A stretch of DNA of 64,000 nt from Taklimakanibacter lacteus (GCA_003576695.1 QOZQ01000003.1:62001-126000), one strand, 5' to 3'. Shown: positions 33,441 to 43,363, counted from the first letter of the stretch. A program made the numbers and translations. Notes: generated by a model not told the origin, from the letters alone.

Positions 33441-34727
33441 ATGACCCTCGAGCCGCATCCCTTGCGTGGCGCCGTGCTTGGCGAGGTTCATGCCAGGCCC
33501 TTTGCGGCCGTTTCACCGCCTTTGCGCCTGCTGCATTTCGCCTTCATGACCGATGCGGAGCTTGCCGCGCAGGATCGCGCCGCCTTTGGCGAATTCGTCG
33601 CGGCGCGCGGCCATCGCGGGCCCGATGCTGCCTCGAAGCATTATCGCGTCGGTTTCGCCGACTCGGCGCTGCGTTGGGAACAGCATGCCGAATTCACGAC
33701 CTATACCTGGGAACTGGCGAGCCCCGACCGGACACCCTTCGCCCGCCCGGGTGGCGAATTGCAGAAGGCGATGCTGCAATTGCCGCAGCCGGGCCCGTTG
33801 ATGGTGGCGGTCGACCTTCATTTCCTGTCCGAGGCCGATGGCGAGGGCTGGCAGAAGGTCTTCGATCAGGCGAGTCTCGTGGCTTTCGAGACGGAAGCCG
33901 GCGATGCGCTGGTGGCGACCGATTTCCTGGCCGCCAATGACGGCTTCGTGCGCATCCTTGTCCTCGACCGCGGCATGTCGGCGCCCAGGGCCGGCATCTT
34001 CATCCAGCAGCTCCTCGAACTCGAGACCTACCGCACCTTCTGCCTGCTCGGCCTGCCTGAGGCGCAAAGGCTGCAGCCGGTCGTGCGCCGCATCGAGCAG
34101 TCGCTGGGCGACATCACGGCCGAGATGACGAGGAGCGAGGGGCTCGCCGCCAACAAGGCCCTGCTGCACCGTCTGATGGCGGTGGCGGGCGAGCTCGAGG
34201 CGGGCGCCACCCAGTCGCAATTCCGTTTCGGGGCCACGCGGGCCTATTCGGAGATCGTGCGTGCCCGTCTCGGCGCCCTGCGCGAGCGCCCGATCGATGG
34301 CTTGCAGACCGTGACCGCCTTCATGGACCGGCGCCTGATGCCCGCCATGCGCACCTGCTTCAGCATGCAGGACCGCCAGATGGACCTTTCCTACAAGCTC
34401 ATGCATGCCGCCAATCTGCTGCGCACCCGCGTCGATATCGATGTCGAGGAGCAGAACGGCAATCTGCTGAAGGCGATGAGCGAGCGCACCAGGCTGCAGC
34501 TCAGATTGCAGCAGACGGTCGAGGGCCTGTCCATCGCCGCCATCAGCTATTACGTGGCGAGCCTCCTGGGCTATGTGCTCGACATCCTTCCCGATGCGGC
34601 GCTCGGCATCGATGTCAAATACATCAAGGCAGGACTGACGGTTGCGACCGTCGTCACCATTGCGCTGATCGTGCTTGGCATAAGGCGCCGCCATTCGGAG
34701 CGTGCTCCCGCCCATCCGATGGAATAA
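33441..34727 (+). CDS. DUF3422 family membrane-anchored protein
   Basis: A 428-residue protein that opens 'PHPLRGAVLGEVHARPFAAV', the entry motif of DUF3422. It continues with a large soluble domain, long helices near 320-375 ('LRTRVDIDVEEQNGNLLKAM'), and two C-terminal membrane segments (about 360-385 and 400-418), giving a tail-anchored topology. It has a CTGAAGG ribosome site. The family is of unknown function and widespread in alphaproteobacteria. Confidence 0.88.
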   Translation: MTLEPHPLRGAVLGEVHARPFAAVSPPLRLLHFAFMTDAELAAQDRAAFGEFVAARGHRGPDAASKHYRVGFADSALRWEQHAEFTTYTWELASPDRTPFARPGGELQKAMLQLPQPGPLMVAVDLHFLSEADGEGWQKVFDQASLVAFETEAGDALVATDFLAANDGFVRILVLDRGMSAPRAGIFIQQLLELETYRTFCLLGLPEAQRLQPVVRRIEQSLGDITAEMTRSEGLAANKALLHRLMAVAGELEAGATQSQFRFGATRAYSEIVRARLGALRERPIDGLQTVTAFMDRRLMPAMRTCFSMQDRQMDLSYKLMHAANLLRTRVDIDVEEQNGNLLKAMSERTRLQLRLQQTVEGLSIAAISYYVASLLGYVLDILPDAALGIDVKYIKAGLTVATVVTIALIVLGIRRRHSERAPAHPME

Positions 34728-34765
34728 GGTGCCTTTGGGCGCTGTATCAGGAATAAAGGTCGGAG

Positions 34766-35275
34766 ATGACTTTCCGCGCTGATCTCACTGCCGAGATACC
34801 CTATCTGCGCCGCTTCGCCCGGGCTTTGACCGGCGATCCGGCGCTGGCGGACGATCTTGTCCAGGATTGCGTCGAGCGGGCCCTGGTGAAGAGCCATCTC
34901 TACGACCCGACGCGACCGCTGAGAGCCTGGCTCTATGCCGTGCTGCGCAACATCCATGTGAGCGGGCTGAGGCGGGAAAGGCGGGCCGGGATCGTCAAGA
35001 CGGTGGATGACCTCTCCGATCCCGAGGTCATGCAAAGGCCCTCGCAGGAAGGCGAGACATTGTTCCTGCAGGTGACGGCGGCCCTCGACCGGCTGCCCGA
35101 CCAGCAGCGCGAGGTGGTGGTGCTCGTGGCGCTGGAGGAGATGAGCTACCGCGACGTGGCCGAGATCACCGGCGTGCCGGTGGGCACCGTCATGTCGCGG
35201 CTGTCGCGGGCGCGCAGCGCCTTGCGCGAACTGATAGGCGAGGGGGCGAAACCCTCCTTGAGACGAGTGAAATGA
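34766..35275 (+). CDS. ECF-type RNA polymerase sigma factor
   Basis: A 169-residue sigma factor. Region 2 covers about residues 8-75 ('YLRRFARALTGDPALADDLV' then QDCVERAL, and 'LRAWLYAVLRNIHVSGLRRE'). Region 4 covers 105-160 ('LDRLPDQQREVVVLVALEEM' then 'SYRDVAEITGVPVGTVMSRL'). It overlaps the next gene, a membrane anti-sigma factor, by ATGA, the usual arrangement for stress-responsive ECF systems. The signal is unknown. Confidence 0.93.
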   Translation: MTFRADLTAEIPYLRRFARALTGDPALADDLVQDCVERALVKSHLYDPTRPLRAWLYAVLRNIHVSGLRRERRAGIVKTVDDLSDPEVMQRPSQEGETLFLQVTAALDRLPDQQREVVVLVALEEMSYRDVAEITGVPVGTVMSRLSRARSALRELIGEGAKPSLRRVK

Positions 35276-36033
35276 CGGAACCGGCCAACAACAGCGAAGA
35301 CTGGTCACTGCATGCCTATGCCGATGGCGAGATTGCCGGGCAGGAATGCCGGGCGCTGGACGAGCGCCTGGCCACCGATCCGGAAGCGCGCGCCAAGGTC
35401 GAGGCCTGGCGGCGCCAGAAATCATGGCTGAAGGAAGCCTTCGACCCCGCGCTCGACGAAACAGTGCCGCCCCAGATCAAGGCGGCGCTGCGCCATCGCC
35501 GCGGTTTCTCGTTCTCGCCCGCCGCCATTGCCGCCGCCCTCGCTCTGCTGCTGATCGGCGGCGCCGCGGGCTGGTTCGGAAGCCAGCAGATGAACCCGCC
35601 CAAGGCGATGGAATTCGCCGATCTGGCCATCGAGGCGCATGAGATCTATTCGCGCGAGAGCCGCCATGCGGTCGAGGTTGCCGCCAATGACAGCGAGCAC
35701 CTGACGACCTGGCTGTCGAAGCGCGTCGGCCAGAAGCTGGTCATTCCCGATCTCTCGGCGCGCGGCTACAGCTTCATGGGCGGGCGCCTGCTGGCGGCGG
35801 GCGACCAGCCGGCGGCGCAGTTCATGTATGAGGACCAGGCCAAGCGGCGCATCACCATCTTCCTCACCGCCAATGCGGGCGGCCGGGAGAGCAAGTTCCT
35901 CGTCGTCGAGAAGCAGGGCGTCACCGCCTGCTACTGGCTCGACGGGCCCTTAGGGTTCGTCATCGCCGGCGAGACCAGCCGCGACGACATCGTCTCGCTG
36001 GCCCATCTCGTCTATCAGTCCTTCGAGAGCTGA
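35272..36033 (+). CDS. Transmembrane anti-sigma factor
   Basis: A 253-residue protein with a cytoplasmic N-terminal anti-sigma domain ('LHAYADGEIAGQECRALDER'), one membrane segment (about 82-102, 'FSPAAIAAALALLLIGGAAG'), and a periplasmic C-terminal domain ('GYSFMGGRLLAAGDQPAAQF', 'MYEDQAKRRITIFLTA'). It lacks the His-x3-Cys-x2-Cys zinc motif of ZAS anti-sigma factors. Co-translation with the ECF gene indicates it restrains that sigma factor until a periplasmic signal arrives. Confidence 0.88.
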   Translation: MTEPANNSEDWSLHAYADGEIAGQECRALDERLATDPEARAKVEAWRRQKSWLKEAFDPALDETVPPQIKAALRHRRGFSFSPAAIAAALALLLIGGAAGWFGSQQMNPPKAMEFADLAIEAHEIYSRESRHAVEVAANDSEHLTTWLSKRVGQKLVIPDLSARGYSFMGGRLLAAGDQPAAQFMYEDQAKRRITIFLTANAGGRESKFLVVEKQGVTACYWLDGPLGFVIAGETSRDDIVSLAHLVYQSFES

Positions 36034-36058
36034 GCGCAGAGGCTCTCGAAAAAATCAT

Positions 36059-36163
36059 CGTCACCCCGACGAAAGTCGGGGCCTACTAAATTCATTCAAC
36101 ATGGGCAGCGCCGCCCGGTTGGCCCTATTGAATGGGTCCCGGCTTTCGCCGGGATGACGGTTT
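36059..36163. repeat. Paired hairpin repeat (CCCGGCxAAAGCCGGG type)
   Basis: CCCCGAC-GAAA-GTCGGGG (36064-36081) and CCCGGC-TTTC-GCCGGG (36138-36153) lie in inverted orientation about 55 nt apart. If translated in one minus-strand frame the right unit gives VIPAKAGTHS, a well-known spurious peptide of this dispersed repeat. It fills the gap between the convergent anti-sigma and caspase genes. Confidence 0.8.
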
Positions 36164-36175
36164 GAGAGGCAACTA

Positions 36176-39040
36176 TTATTTCACCCGCGCCACCGGGAAA
36201 TCCGGCACCGTGTCGGGCTTGAGCATCACCGCGTTCTGACGATTTCCAGTGAGTTTCTTCACTTGCGTCGTCAGCCACAGATTGAGCTCGGCGGTCGAGA
36301 TGCTGCCGTCCTTCTCGTAGTCGGCGGCCCCGGCAAGCCCGGCGAGCAGCGTTTCGGTGAAGGCGCCGTTATTCCAGTCGGCGCGCTCGAGCGACAATTC
36401 GTTGCCGCCGGAAGAGGCGAACATGATGACGCCCGCATCGGCGCGTGCCATGCGGTTGACGACCGCCGTCACATCGGCCTGGGCGACATCGCCCTTGAGG
36501 CTGTCGGCCGAATGACAGGCATCGATGAAGAACAGCACCTTGCCGGCGAGCGAGGAGATGGCCTCGCGGATCTCGCTTTCGCCGATCGCGGTCGAGCGCA
36601 GGTCTTCGGGATCGCCGCCCACGGGGAGGAAATAGAAGCGCTGCTTGGCGTCGGTGACGCCATGGCCCGCCAGGAACAGCATGCCCACATCCTCAGGGCC
36701 GACCTTGTCCTCGAGCCAGCCCAGCGCCGAGCGGATATTGTCGGCGCTCGCCTCCTTGTCGGTGAGGAGCTTCACCTCGACCGCCTCATAGAGGCTGCCC
36801 TGCTGTGCCGCCTCGCTGGCCGAAAAGTCACGCGCATCGTCATCGGCGAAATTGAGCTTGAGGCCGGCCTTGTCATAGTCGCTCACCCCCACGAAGACGG
36901 CATAGAGCTTGCGCTTGATCTGGTCCTCGGAAGGCGGTCCCGCCCATTTGAGCGTCACCCGCGCCGGCACGCTCACCGCGTCGCCCTGCCTGGCGATGAG
37001 CGCCACCTCGACATCGCGCGCCGGGATCGTCACATCGAGGCTCAGGCTGTCATCCTCATTGACCACCGCCGCGCCGCGCTGGCCTTGCGGGCGGCCGTCG
37101 ATCAGCACCTCGATCTCATCCGCGGGCTCGCCGTCCGGCGTGCGCACGCGATAGGAGAGCGTCACTACCGCCTCGGTGACGGACGTGCCCTCCGCCGGTT
37201 TCACGATCTCGATCACCGGCGGCAGGATATCGGTGATCTCTTCCTTGCGCGGCGGGCGCTTCGCTTTGGCATTGGCGTTCTTGATCGCCTGGTCCTCGTC
37301 ATAGGTGTTGAACACCTCGCGCACGATATCGGGCCGGTAGAACTGGTCGTGGAACTGGCTGGCCGGGAAGAAATCGGGCGCCTGGTCGAAGCCGCGATTG
37401 ACATGCCAGCCGATCAGATCTTCACCGCCGGGCGAGGCCGCGTAATATCCCGTGGGCGTCCAGGCGATCCAGCGCTTGTCGGTCGCATCGACGAAGAGGG
37501 CGAGGAGCTCGGCGCCGTCGGCAAGGCGATACCAGCGGATCGTGCCGTCAGTATGGGCGGCAATCAGCAACTGGTCCCTGGCGGTGATGTTGAGCCCCCA
37601 GGGAATGGAAGGCACCGCAAGCGACCAGAGCGGCGTGCTCTTCTTCGTGTAGCGGCGCAATGACCAGTTGGTGCCGAGCACCAGGGTCTCGCCATCTTCC
37701 TCGATCGCGAGCGAACGGCTCCTTTCATTGCGGTCGAGCTGAAGCGGAGCCCCGCTGACGGTAGGTTCAAACTCGTCCTGCCAGTTCCTGACGTCGAGCT
37801 TCGTGACATTGGCGGGCTTGAGATCGCCGGGCGGCTGCGGCGCTTCGGTGAAGCGCAAGGTCGCCATATCGAAGAGCCAGGGGTCCTGGCCCTCGATGCC
37901 GAGACCGAAGCGCACGCGCATGCCGTCTTCGCTGACGGTGAAATTCTCGCCGAGCTCGCCGCGCAGATCGGCGGCAATGCTCGTCTTGCGCAGAACGATG
38001 TCGCCCTTCGCGTCATAGACGGTGAACCCGCCATTGGCATCCGCAATGGCGGCGCCGCCGCCTGGCAGGGCCTTGAGATCCATGACCGTGTTGCCAGCGG
38101 CATCGTGGGCACGGCGTTTGCCTTGCCCCTCTTTGTCCCAGGCAAACATCTGCATGCGTTCGACGCCGCCCTGTGTGTAGTAATCACCGGCGGCAAAGAT
38201 CGTCTGTCCGTCATCAGACCAGCCCACCGCAGCCAGATCGCCGATGGCGAGCCCGCTGGTGTCGGCCTGATAAAGACGCTGAAGACTCCTGGCATCGAGA
38301 ATATCGACCGCCATGGTGCCGACATAGCCCACCAGCAGCTTGCTGCCGTCCGGCGAGAAGGCAACGCCCTCCGTCCTGTCATTGCTCGGTGCATGGATCG
38401 ATCCCTTGAGATTGAGATCGGCGCCATAAAGCCTGAGGCCGCGGTCATGCGAGGTGACGGCCATCTCGCCGGCCGAGCTGAAGGCGATGCCGTTCACCTG
38501 GTCGCCATATTCGCCGTCGGTGAGTATCCGGTTCCATTGCGCCGTGTCCCAGACCGCAATGCCGGCGCTGCCGCCCATGCCGACGGCGAGGCGTTTGCCG
38601 TCCGGCGAGAAGGTGAGCTCGTCGATGACCTGCGGATGCGGTCCGAGCCGGCCCAGAATATGGCCGGTGACCCGGTCGAAGATGTAGACGTAGTAATCGA
38701 GCGCGGTGTTGTCGACGTCATCCCAGCCGCCCGCCGCCACCAGCTTCCCATCCGGGCTGATTGCCGTCGCAAAGACCTTGCCAATATCGCCCGGCGCCGC
38801 CGGCAGCCGCAAGGTCTTGAGCAGCCGGCCCTCGGGCAGCGACCAGACGCGCACCGTCTTGTCTTCGGACCCGGTGACCAGGATCTTCCCGTCAGCGCTC
38901 ACATCGAGACGCCGGATGGAGGCGGTATGCATGCCGCCATCGATGCGCAGCATCGGCTCCTTGGGGAGTTCCTGGGCCGAGGTGGCCAGCGCCATGAAGC
39001 CAAGGGAGAAAAAGCCCAGCAGTCTCGTTAACCACGTCAT
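36176..39040 (-). CDS. Exported WD40-propeller caspase-family protease
   Basis: A 954-residue protein. It has a signal peptide ('LLGFFSLGFMALATSAQELP'), WD40-like beta-propeller blades over about 30-600 ('ILVTGSEDKTVRVWSLPEGR', '[14 protein letters not shown]', 'AVWDTAQWNR'), an Ig-like domain near 610-700 ('PPVIEIVKPAEGTSVTEAVV'), and a C-terminal peptidase C14 (metacaspase-type) domain. The catalytic pair is His793 in 'LFLAGHGVTD' and Cys842 in 'FFIDACHSAD', spaced as in caspases. An EF-hand-like loop 'DYEKDGSISTAEL' starts at 907. Such proteins cleave after basic or acidic residues; the target is unknown. It converges on the ECF/anti-sigma pair. Confidence 0.88.
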   Translation of the reverse strand: MTWLTRLLGFFSLGFMALATSAQELPKEPMLRIDGGMHTASIRRLDVSADGKILVTGSEDKTVRVWSLPEGRLLKTLRLPAAPGDIGKVFATAISPDGKLVAAGGWDDVDNTALDYYVYIFDRVTGHILGRLGPHPQVIDELTFSPDGKRLAVGMGGSAGIAVWDTAQWNRILTDGEYGDQVNGIAFSSAGEMAVTSHDRGLRLYGADLNLKGSIHAPSNDRTEGVAFSPDGSKLLVGYVGTMAVDILDARSLQRLYQADTSGLAIGDLAAVGWSDDGQTIFAAGDYYTQGGVERMQMFAWDKEGQGKRRAHDAAGNTVMDLKALPGGGAAIADANGGFTVYDAKGDIVLRKTSIAADLRGELGENFTVSEDGMRVRFGLGIEGQDPWLFDMATLRFTEAPQPPGDLKPANVTKLDVRNWQDEFEPTVSGAPLQLDRNERSRSLAIEEDGETLVLGTNWSLRRYTKKSTPLWSLAVPSIPWGLNITARDQLLIAAHTDGTIRWYRLADGAELLALFVDATDKRWIAWTPTGYYAASPGGEDLIGWHVNRGFDQAPDFFPASQFHDQFYRPDIVREVFNTYDEDQAIKNANAKAKRPPRKEEITDILPPVIEIVKPAEGTSVTEAVVTLSYRVRTPDGEPADEIEVLIDGRPQGQRGAAVVNEDDSLSLDVTIPARDVEVALIARQGDAVSVPARVTLKWAGPPSEDQIKRKLYAVFVGVSDYDKAGLKLNFADDDARDFSASEAAQQGSLYEAVEVKLLTDKEASADNIRSALGWLEDKVGPEDVGMLFLAGHGVTDAKQRFYFLPVGGDPEDLRSTAIGESEIREAISSLAGKVLFFIDACHSADSLKGDVAQADVTAVVNRMARADAGVIMFASSGGNELSLERADWNNGAFTETLLAGLAGAADYEKDGSISTAELNLWLTTQVKKLTGNRQNAVMLKPDTVPDFPVARVK

Positions 39041-39129
39041 CTTGCCGTCCCGGATCGCGGTGAAGGGGCGCAGGGAAAATCATGCCCGCACGGCAAGATT
39101 ATGATTGATGGGTTTGTTCATCATCAACA

Positions 39130-39192
39130 TGTATCAATATAATCCTCTTTTTGATACAATAGCTGTTGCGCTGACGTATCAATAAATGATAC
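39130..39192. promoter_or_regulatory. higBA promoter with overlapping operators
   Basis: TGTATCAA (39130-39137) and TTGATACA (39151-39158) form a perfect inverted repeat. The 13-nt spacer holds TATAAT (39138-39143), a consensus -10. A second repeat, GTATCA (39176-39181)/TGATAC (39187-39192), lies 40 bp further, just before the toxin start. The four TGATAC-type half-sites suit binding by the HigA helix-turn-helix. Confidence 0.7.
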
Positions 39193-39202
39193 AAGGTTGG
39201 TC

Positions 39203-39484
39203 TTGATCAAGAGCTTCAAAAACAAGGTGACCGAAGCGGCGTTCAACGGACAGGCGGCGAAAGGTTTCCCCGCGAATATCCTGGAGGTTGCCCGCCGCAA
39301 GCTGAGGATGGTTCACCGTGCCGCCCGGCTCGAAGATCTGAAAGTGCCGCCCAATAATCGGCTCGAACGATTGCGGGGAGACAGAGACGGCCAGTATTCA
39401 ATCCGTGTCAACGATCAATACCGGATTTGCTTCAGGTGGGTCGATAACAATGCGGAAGAAGTTGAATTTGTTGACTATCATTGA
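39203..39484 (+). CDS. higB: HigB-type toxin (RelE/ParE fold)
   Basis: A 93-residue ribosome-dependent mRNA-cleaving toxin. With TTG at 39203 it starts MIKSFKNK, the usual HigB opening; a TTG two codons earlier is possible. 'ARRKLRMVHRAARLEDLKVP' and 'NNRLERLRGDRDGQYSIRVN' with 'DQYRICFRWVDN' are the family core, including the basic patch and the RICF strand. The antitoxin gene follows after 16 nt. The AT-rich operator region upstream and rare start codon fit tight control of a toxin. Confidence 0.9.
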   Translation: MIKSFKNKVTEAAFNGQAAKGFPANILEVARRKLRMVHRAARLEDLKVPPNNRLERLRGDRDGQYSIRVNDQYRICFRWVDNNAEEVEFVDYH

Positions 39485-39500
39485 GGTCTCGAGGATTCCG

Positions 39501-39797
39501 ATGTCCAAGAAACTGCCCCCGCTTCACCCCGGTGAAGTCCTGCGCGAAGAATTCCTGATCCCGTTCCAGATGACCGCATATGCCTTGGCGAAGGCCTTGA
39601 ATGTGCCCCGGACCAGGATCGAGCGAATTGTCCGCGAGGAGATTGGCATCACCGCGGACACGGCGCTCAGGCTTGCCCGCTATTTCGGGACAAGTGCCGA
39701 TTTCTGGCTCCATCTTCAGAGCGACTATGACAAGGAGACTGCTGAGCTGGGGCTCGCCAAGGAGATCAAGGCCATTGAGCCTATGAAGGCCGCCTGA
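39501..39797 (+). CDS. higA: HigA-type antitoxin
   Basis: A 98-residue XRE-family antitoxin. 'LPPLHPGEVLREEFLIPFQM' is the family signature at the N-terminus, followed by the helix-turn-helix 'TAYALAKALNVPRTRIERIV' and 'TADTALRLARYFGTSADFWL'. It would neutralise the toxin encoded just upstream and repress the shared promoter through the TGATAC-type sites. The order toxin-then-antitoxin is normal for higBA. Confidence 0.93.
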   Translation: MSKKLPPLHPGEVLREEFLIPFQMTAYALAKALNVPRTRIERIVREEIGITADTALRLARYFGTSADFWLHLQSDYDKETAELGLAKEIKAIEPMKAA

Positions 39798-39872
39798 AGG
39801 ACAGCCAGCCCTTTTCCCTTCGGGTTTTCGCTGTTACAAGCGCGCCCGAACACCCCAATTTGACAGAAGACA

Positions 39873-42806
39873 ATGAACGACAAGACCGACAATCCGGTAC
39901 GCGATTACCGCGAGACCCTGTTCCTGCCCAGGACCGACTTTCCGATGAAAGCCGGCCTGCCGCAAAAGGAGCCGGACATCCTCAAGCGCTGGCAGGCGAT
40001 GGACATGTTCGCCCGCCTCAGAGAGGACGCCAAGGGCCGCGAGCTCTTCATCCTCCATGACGGCCCGCCCTATGCCAATGGCAATATCCATATCGGCACC
40101 GCGCTCAACAAGATCCTGAAGGACCTGATCGTCCGCTCGCAGCAGATGTCGGGCAGGGACGCCAATTACGTTCCCGGCTGGGACTGCCACGGCCTGCCGA
40201 TCGAATGGAAGATCGAGGAGCAGTACCGTGCCAAGGGCAAGAACAAGGATGCGATCCCGATCAACGAGTTCCGCCAGGAATGCCGCGCCTTCGCCGAGCA
40301 CTGGAAAAACGTGCAGTCGGAGGAATTCCAGCGCCTCGGCGTCATCGGCAACTGGAAGGACCCCTATACTACCATGAGCTTCGCGGCCGAGGCGCAGATC
40401 GCCCGCGAGCTGATGAAATTCTCCGTGAGCGGACAATTGTACCGGGGCTCCAAGCCGGTGATGTGGTCGGTGGTGGAGAAGACGGCGCTGGCCGATGCCG
40501 AAGTCGAGTACCAGGACTACACCAGCGATACGATCCATGTGAAATTCCCGGTCACCTTCATGGCCGACGGCACCGCGCCCAAGGGCGATCTCGCCAAGGC
40601 GAGCGTCGTGATCTGGACGACCACGCCCTGGACCATCCCCGGCAACCGCGCCATCAGCTATTCACCCAGGATCGCCTATGGCCTCTATGAGATCGTGCAG
40701 GCGCCAGCCGACAATTGGGCGAAGACCGGCGAGCGCCTCATCCTTGCCGACAATCTCGCGAGCGAGACCTTCAAGGCCTGCCGCGTCGAGGAGTTCAAGC
40801 GGCTCGCCGATGTCGATATCGCCGGGATCGCGACCTGCGCGCATCCGCTGGTGGCACTCGGCTATGATTTCCGCGTGCCGCTGCTCGCCGGCGACCATGT
40901 CACCGACGATGCCGGCACCGGCTTCGTGCATACCGCACCCAGCCACGGCGCCGACGACTTCGATGTCTGGGAGGCCAATCTGGGCAAGCTCAAGACGATG
41001 GGCATCAGGACCGAGATCCCCTTCACCGTCGACGCCGACGGCACCTTCACCGCCGAGGCGCCGGCCTTCACCGGCAAGCGTGTGCTCACCGACAAGGGCG
41101 AGAAGGGCGATGCCAATGAGGCCGTCATCCAGGCGTTGATCGCCGCCAATGCGCTGATCGCGAGGGGCCGCCTCAAGCACCAGTATCCGCATAGCTGGCG
41201 CTCCAAGAAGCCGATCATCTTCCGCAATACGCCGCAATGGTTCATCTCCATGGGAGATGGCGAGAATGACGGCCTGCGCGCCAAGGCGCTGAAGGCGATC
41301 GATGACACCCAGTTCGTGCCGCCCGCCGGGCAGAACCGCCTGCGCGGCATGATCGAGGCGCGTCCCGACTGGGTGATCTCGCGCCAGCGCGCCTGGGGCG
41401 TGCCGATCTGCGTCTTCGTCGACAAGGCGACCGGCGTCGTTCTCAACGATCCGGAAGTGAATGAGCGCATCGCCAACGCCTTCGAGGCGGAAGGTGCGGA
41501 TGCCTGGTTCGCCGACGGCGCCCATGAGCGTTTCCTGAAGGACCGCGTCACCGATCCCAATGAATGGGAGAAGGTGAACGACATCCTCGATGTGTGGTTC
41601 GATTCGGGATCGACCCATGCCTTCGTGCTCGAGCAGCGCCCCGATCTGCGCTGGCCGGCCGATGTCTATCTCGAAGGCTCGGACCAGCATCGCGGCTGGT
41701 TCCATTCCTCGCTGCTCGAGAGCTGCGGCACCAGGGGCAGGGCGCCCTACGACACCGTCATCACCCATGGCTTCACAATGGCCGAGGACGGCCGCAAGAT
41801 GTCGAAGTCGCTCGGCAACCAGGTCTTCCCGCAGGACGTCATCAAGCAGTCGGGCGCCGACATATTGCGGCTGTGGGTTGCCTCGACCGACTATGCCGAC
41901 GACCAGCGCATCGGGCCTGAGATCCTCAAGAGCAATGTCGAGGCCTATCGCAAGCTGCGCAATACCTTGCGCTACATACTGGGCACGCTCGACGGCTGGG
42001 AGGAGTCCGAGCGCCTCCATCCCAAGGACATGCCGGAGCTCGAGCGCTACATCCTGAACAAGCTCGCCGACATCCATGCGAGCGTCGTTGCGGGCTATCG
42101 CGCCTATGACTTCAAGCAGGTCGTGGCCACCCTCATCAATTTCATGAATGTCGATCTCTCGGCCTTCTATCTCGATATCCGCAAGGATGCGCTTTATTGC
42201 GATGCGCCGTCGTCGCTGCGCCGGCGCGCCTGCCGCACCGTGATGGACCAGCTCTTCCATTGCCTGTCGACCTGGCTCGCCCCCATCCTCTGCTTCACCG
42301 CCGAGGAAGCGTGGCTGTCGCGCTTCGCCGGCGAAAAGAGCTCCGTCCATCTCATGCAGTTCGCCTCGCCGCCGGCCGAATGGATCGATGCCGATCTGGC
42401 CGGCAAGTGGGACAGGATCCGCGATGTGCGCCGGGTGATCACCGGCGCGCTCGAGATCGAGCGCCAGGTGAAGAAGACGATCGGCTCATCGCTGGAAGCG
42501 GCGCCCGAGATCCATGTCGCGGACAAGGATGTGCTGGCGCTGCTTGAAGGCATCGACATCGCCGAGATGGCGATCACCTCCGAGGCGAAGCTCGTCGCAG
42601 GCGAGGGGCCGGCCGACGCCTTCCGTCTCGATGACGTGAAGGGCGTGGCGGTCGTGTTCAAGCCGGCCGAGGGGCGCAAATGCGCCAGATCCTGGAAGAT
42701 CACGCCGGCCGTCGGCAGCGACAGGGAATTCCCCGATATCACGCCGCGCGATGCGGATGCGGTGCGCGAATGGCAGAAGCGTCACAAGAAAAAGCTCTTC
42801 GCGTGA
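39873..42806 (+). CDS. ileS: Isoleucyl-tRNA synthetase
   Basis: A 977-residue class I synthetase charging tRNA-Ile, with an editing domain that removes mischarged valine. The HIGH-type motif is in '[20 protein letters not shown]', the editing region includes '[20 protein letters not shown]' and '[18 protein letters not shown]', and the KMSKS loop is '[13 protein letters not shown]'. The C-terminal part has the anticodon-binding helices. It is somewhat longer than E. coli IleS, as is usual in alphaproteobacteria. Its 3' end overlaps the lspA start. Confidence 0.96.
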   Translation: MNDKTDNPVRDYRETLFLPRTDFPMKAGLPQKEPDILKRWQAMDMFARLREDAKGRELFILHDGPPYANGNIHIGTALNKILKDLIVRSQQMSGRDANYVPGWDCHGLPIEWKIEEQYRAKGKNKDAIPINEFRQECRAFAEHWKNVQSEEFQRLGVIGNWKDPYTTMSFAAEAQIARELMKFSVSGQLYRGSKPVMWSVVEKTALADAEVEYQDYTSDTIHVKFPVTFMADGTAPKGDLAKASVVIWTTTPWTIPGNRAISYSPRIAYGLYEIVQAPADNWAKTGERLILADNLASETFKACRVEEFKRLADVDIAGIATCAHPLVALGYDFRVPLLAGDHVTDDAGTGFVHTAPSHGADDFDVWEANLGKLKTMGIRTEIPFTVDADGTFTAEAPAFTGKRVLTDKGEKGDANEAVIQALIAANALIARGRLKHQYPHSWRSKKPIIFRNTPQWFISMGDGENDGLRAKALKAIDDTQFVPPAGQNRLRGMIEARPDWVISRQRAWGVPICVFVDKATGVVLNDPEVNERIANAFEAEGADAWFADGAHERFLKDRVTDPNEWEKVNDILDVWFDSGSTHAFVLEQRPDLRWPADVYLEGSDQHRGWFHSSLLESCGTRGRAPYDTVITHGFTMAEDGRKMSKSLGNQVFPQDVIKQSGADILRLWVASTDYADDQRIGPEILKSNVEAYRKLRNTLRYILGTLDGWEESERLHPKDMPELERYILNKLADIHASVVAGYRAYDFKQVVATLINFMNVDLSAFYLDIRKDALYCDAPSSLRRRACRTVMDQLFHCLSTWLAPILCFTAEEAWLSRFAGEKSSVHLMQFASPPAEWIDADLAGKWDRIRDVRRVITGALEIERQVKKTIGSSLEAAPEIHVADKDVLALLEGIDIAEMAITSEAKLVAGEGPADAFRLDDVKGVAVVFKPAEGRKCARSWKITPAVGSDREFPDITPRDADAVREWQKRHKKKLFA

Positions 42807-43282
42807 GGCTGTGGGGCAGCCTGTCGGTTCTGGGGCTGGTCTTCGCCGCGCTCAGCTTCGGCATCGACCAGACCTTCAAATGGTGGATGCTGCATGTCGT
42901 CGATATCGCGAGCCGTGAGCCGATCGCGCTGCTTCCCGTTTTCGACATCGTGCTCGCCTGGAACCGCGGCATTTCCTATGGCTGGCTGTCGGGGGGAACC
43001 TCGCAGGGGCTCCTGATCGCCGTGGCGCTTTCTATCAGCGCCGGGCTGTGGGTATGGCTCGCCAAGGTGACGCGGCCGGTGACCGCCGCCGCCATCGGGC
43101 TCATCCTCGGGGGAGCGCTTGCCAATGCCTTCGACCGCGCCGTCCATGGCGCTGTGGCCGACTTCTTTTCCTTCCATGTCGGCAGCTTCGACTGGTACAT
43201 TTTTAACCTCGCCGATGTAGCCATCGTTGCCGGGGTGGCCCTCTTGGTTTATGAATCCCTAAGAGAGGGCAGAACGAGGTAG
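42770..43282 (+). CDS. lspA: Lipoprotein signal peptidase
   Basis: A 170-residue inner-membrane aspartic protease that removes signal peptides from prolipoproteins. Four membrane segments are evident; '[15 protein letters not shown]', '[11 protein letters not shown]', '[20 protein letters not shown]' and '[15 protein letters not shown]' hold the conserved Asn/Gly turn and the two catalytic aspartates (in AFDR and LADV). The start is uncertain: ATG 42770 overlaps ileS by 37 nt, while GTG 42803 would give a tidy GTGA overlap and 159 residues. At least three lipoproteins in this window could be its substrates. Confidence 0.92.
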   Translation: MAEASQEKALRVRLWGSLSVLGLVFAALSFGIDQTFKWWMLHVVDIASREPIALLPVFDIVLAWNRGISYGWLSGGTSQGLLIAVALSISAGLWVWLAKVTRPVTAAAIGLILGGALANAFDRAVHGAVADFFSFHVGSFDWYIFNLADVAIVAGVALLVYESLREGRTR

Positions 43283-43363
43283 CGGTCACGGAATTGCCCG
43301 ATTGCCGGGGCAGTTTTGCGGCATTCCGCACATCCGGGGACTAGCGAAGGGAACTGCAATATC

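Noticed and set aside
36022-36050. Terminator at the anti-sigma stop codon (TTCGAGAGC/GCTCTCGAA)
   Set aside because: The stem spans the stop codon and is followed by a run of A rather than T on the coding strand.
36096-36278. A 60-codon minus-strand frame containing VIPAKAGTHS
   Set aside because: It is the translated dispersed hairpin repeat, a known annotation artefact.
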